A stretch of DNA of 6,281 nucleotides from an uncultured Lachnospiraceae bacterium (GTDB lineage: Bacteria; Bacillota_A; Clostridia; Lachnospirales; Lachnospiraceae): contig CAJUDN010000053.1 of the NCBI GenBank assembly GCA_910585355.1, positions 1 to 6,281 of the forward strand, read 5' to 3'. Of the stretch, positions 5,130-6,281 are shown in pieces. Numbering within the stretch: the first letter of the stretch is position 1; each line of letters begins with the position of its first letter. The translations under genes and the position numbers were made by a program. Under the pieces are notes generated by a model, which was not told where the DNA came from, did no database searches, and saw only the letters and a program-made list of their open reading frames with translations.

Positions 5130-5179
5130 GGCTTTCGCACTAAATTCGCCCTTCGCCTCCGGCTCGTGCTCATTAAGTG
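5130..5179 (-). repeat. Hairpin unit 1 of the rpsN-rpsH array
   Basis: The hairpin at 5138-5179 is closed by CACTTAA/TTTAGTG with the core GAGCC-GGA-GGCGA (5165-5153). The surrounding 83 nt (5111-5193), counted from the final Trp codon of rpsN, align without gaps to 4418-4500 at the end of rpsH (74 of 83 identical). Confidence 0.95.
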
Positions 5180-5187
5180 CTCAATGC

Positions 5188-5373
5188 CTACCAGCTAGCC
5201 TTCTTCACTCCCGGGATCTCGCCCTTGTAAGCCAGTTCGCGGAAGCAGATACGGCAAATGCCGTATTTTCTCAAATATGCGTGCGGACGACCACAGATTC
5301 TGCAACGATTGTATTCTCTTGTGGAGAACTTTGCAGGACGCTGCTGTTTAATCTTCATTGAAGTTTTAGCCAT
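5188..5373 (-). CDS. rpsN: 30S ribosomal protein S14, zinc-binding (type Z)
   Basis: S14 belongs to the head of the small subunit. At 61 residues this is the short zinc-binding form, with cysteine pairs C24/C27 (CRIC) and C40/C43 (CRIC) that form the zinc ribbon. The longer zinc-independent paralogue is about 89-100 residues and is not in the window. A GRPHAYLRKYGICRICFRE stretch (28-46) and the end GVKKASW are typical. In Firmicutes the zinc form is normally the one in the spc operon. The ATG at 5373 has AGGAGG 9 nt upstream, a few bases after the rplE stop, and the spacing to rplE is 16 nt. Downstream the operon opens into a 291-nt repeat-filled gap that begins right after the TGG-TAG end of this gene. 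Confidence 0.99.
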   Translation of the reverse strand: MAKTSMKIKQQRPAKFSTREYNRCRICGRPHAYLRKYGICRICFRELAYKGEIPGVKKASW

Positions 5374-5389
5374 GGATAAATCCTCCTAC

Positions 5390-5929
5390 TTATTTTGCAA
5401 ATGGCATATTGAATAATGTCAAAAGTTCACGGGCTTCTTCATCAGTCTTGGCAGTTGTTACAAAAATAACATCCATACCTCTTACTTTATCAACTTTATC
5501 GTATTCAATCTCAGGGAAGATTAACTGCTCCTTAATGCCAAGCGCATAGTTTCCCCTGCCGTCAAACGCGTTTGCATTTACGCCGCGGAAGTCACGTACA
5601 CGGGGAAGAGCCAGGTTGATTAAACGGTCTGCGAACTCGTACATCTTCTCTCCACGAAGAGTAACTTTGCATCCGATTGCCATGCCCTCTCTGATTTTGA
5701 AGTTAGCAACGGACTTTTTTGCTTTTGTCAGAACTGCCTTCTGACCTGTGATGATTTCCAGGTCACGAACCGCAGAGTCAAGGACTTTCGCGTTGTCTTT
5801 TGCTTCGCCTACGCCCATATTAATCACGATCTTATTAAGCTTCGGCACTTCCATGATATTCTTATATCCGAATTTTTTTGTCATTGCATCAACAATTTCG
5901 CTCTGATACATTTCTTTTAATCTAGACAC
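5390..5929 (-). CDS. rplE: 50S ribosomal protein L5
   Basis: L5 binds 5S rRNA and contacts the P-site tRNA in the central protuberance. The 179 residues equal the usual length. Landmarks: KLNKIVINMGVGEA (30-43), the family signature region LEIITGQKAVLTKAKKS (57-73), RVRDFRGVNANAFDGRGNY (110-128) and the end LTLFNMPFAK. The start is GTG at 5929: AGGAGG (5943-5938) lies 8 nt upstream, whereas the first internal ATG (residue 7) is 26 nt from it and would cut the N-terminal helix. It follows rplX by 22 nt. No sign of an S8-binding hairpin like that of E. coli was established near the start. Confidence 0.98.
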   Translation of the reverse strand: MSRLKEMYQSEIVDAMTKKFGYKNIMEVPKLNKIVINMGVGEAKDNAKVLDSAVRDLEIITGQKAVLTKAKKSVANFKIREGMAIGCKVTLRGEKMYEFADRLINLALPRVRDFRGVNANAFDGRGNYALGIKEQLIFPEIEYDKVDKVRGMDVIFVTTAKTDEEARELLTLFNMPFAK

Positions 5930-5951
5930 CTTATTTTCCTCCTCTCTGCTC

Positions 5952-6257
5952 TTAGTCGATTACTTTACCAGTTGCCCTGGCAACACGTACTTTCTTGCCA
6001 TCCTTAACTTCAAAACCAACTCTTGTTGCTTTTCCGTCAACGAGCAGCATAACATTGGAGATGTCCATGGCAGCTTCCTGATGAACGATACCGCCGTTCT
6101 GATTTGTCTGGCTCGGTTTGGTGTGTTTTGTCACCATGTTGCAGCCTTCAACCAGAACTGTATTCTTTTTCGTATCGACATGAAGGACCTTACCGGTCTT
6201 ATCTTTATCTTTGCCTGCGATAACTTTAACCATATCGTCTTTTCTGATTTTATGCAT
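5952..6257 (-). CDS. rplX: 50S ribosomal protein L24
   Basis: L24 is one of the two initiator proteins for large-subunit assembly and binds near the 5' end of 23S rRNA, by the exit tunnel. The 101 residues fit the family (about 101-105). The N-terminal KOW domain is clear: KDDMVKVIAGKDKDKTGKVL (6-25) with the invariant glycine, then VLVEGCNMVTKHTKP (34-48), GGIVHQEAAMDISNVML (55-71) and the basic tail. The ATG at 6257 has AAGGAGG (6273-6267) 9 nt upstream, and that site overlaps the apparent rplN stop codon. It precedes rplE by 22 nt in canonical order. Confidence 0.99.
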   Translation of the reverse strand: MHKIRKDDMVKVIAGKDKDKTGKVLHVDTKKNTVLVEGCNMVTKHTKPSQTNQNGGIVHQEAAMDISNVMLLVDGKATRVGFEVKDGKKVRVARATGKVID

Positions 6258-6271
6258 TATCTGGCACCTCC

Positions 6272-6281
6272 TTATAATACT
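6272..6281 (-). CDS. rplN: 50S ribosomal protein L14, last codons only
   Basis: Read on the minus strand from the window edge, the bases after one leftover A are GTA, TTA, TAA, i.e. Val-Leu-stop. L14 proteins typically end in ...LAPEVL, and rplN is the usual gene directly before rplX, with the Shine-Dalgarno overlapping its stop (TAAGGAGG) as seen here. Only two residues are visible, so the call rests on position and this end. Confidence 0.6.

Larger units (their letters stand above)
4897..5187 (-). other. rpsN-rpsH intergenic insertion (291 nt)
   Basis: In transcription order: the 83-nt segment shared with the rpsH-rplF gap, a second hairpin unit (5082-5119), a partial third unit (5013-5048), then a run of hairpins at 5006-4978, 4969-4953 and 4954-4929, and the rpsH ribosome binding site AAGGAGG (4913-4907). 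The region is GC-rich and no promoter is evident. Open frames (5173-5078 and 5081-4899, the second from TTG) cross it but arise from the repeat and match no protein I know. Confidence 0.85.

Noticed and set aside
4329..5187. CRISPR-like array (regular spacing of about 52-59 nt)
   Set aside because: Only three units per array, the material between units is itself repeated hairpin sequence rather than unique spacers, and a gene separates the two arrays. No cas genes.

Overview
The window is part of the spc (S10-spc-alpha type) ribosomal protein operon of a Gram-positive bacterium, read entirely on the minus strand, so transcription runs from position 6281 toward 1. In transcription order it holds the last codons of rplN (L14), then rplX (L24), rplE (L5), rpsN (S14), rpsH (S8), rplF (L6), rplR (L18), rpsE (S5), rpmD (L30), rplO (L15), secY, and the 5' two thirds of adk, which runs off the left edge. 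Gene order, strong AGGAGG-type ribosome binding sites, the short zinc-type S14 (two CxxC pairs) and a zinc-LID adenylate kinase all point to Firmicutes. The protein sequences and the hairpin-rich intergenic repeats suggest class Clostridia, probably Lachnospiraceae; that last step is inference from general familiarity, not a search.

The core is ordinary: most neighbours are 1-27 nt apart, the Shine-Dalgarno often begins right at the upstream stop codon, and all ribosomal proteins and SecY look full length and intact. L5, L18, L24, L6, L15, L30 and L14 belong to the large subunit, S5, S8 and S14 to the small subunit. SecY is the channel of the Sec translocon, and Adk balances adenine nucleotides.

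Three gaps are not ordinary. rpsN-rpsH (4897-5187, 291 nt) and rpsH-rplF (4181-4494, 314 nt) interrupt what is usually a tightly packed operon, so rpsH sits isolated between two large insertions. Both insertions begin directly after the Trp-stop codons of the upstream gene with the same 83-nt sequence (74 of 83 identical, no gaps). Both contain a same-orientation tandem array of three hairpins built on a GAGCC-NNN-GGCGA core, in which stems are kept and the triloop varies. Each array is followed by a second structured domain: a three-way junction before rplF and a row of hairpins before rpsH. This is the most interesting feature of the window. It looks like a mobile or amplifiable RNA-structured repeat family, tolerated or recruited inside an essential operon.

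The third gap, secY-adk (425-733, 309 nt), carries a different stem-loop-rich segment, a plausible promoter and a strong intrinsic terminator about 46 nt before the adk start codon. adk (and whatever follows it) may therefore be separated from, or attenuated relative to, the ribosomal protein genes. No tRNA, rRNA, CRISPR, transposase or phage gene is seen.
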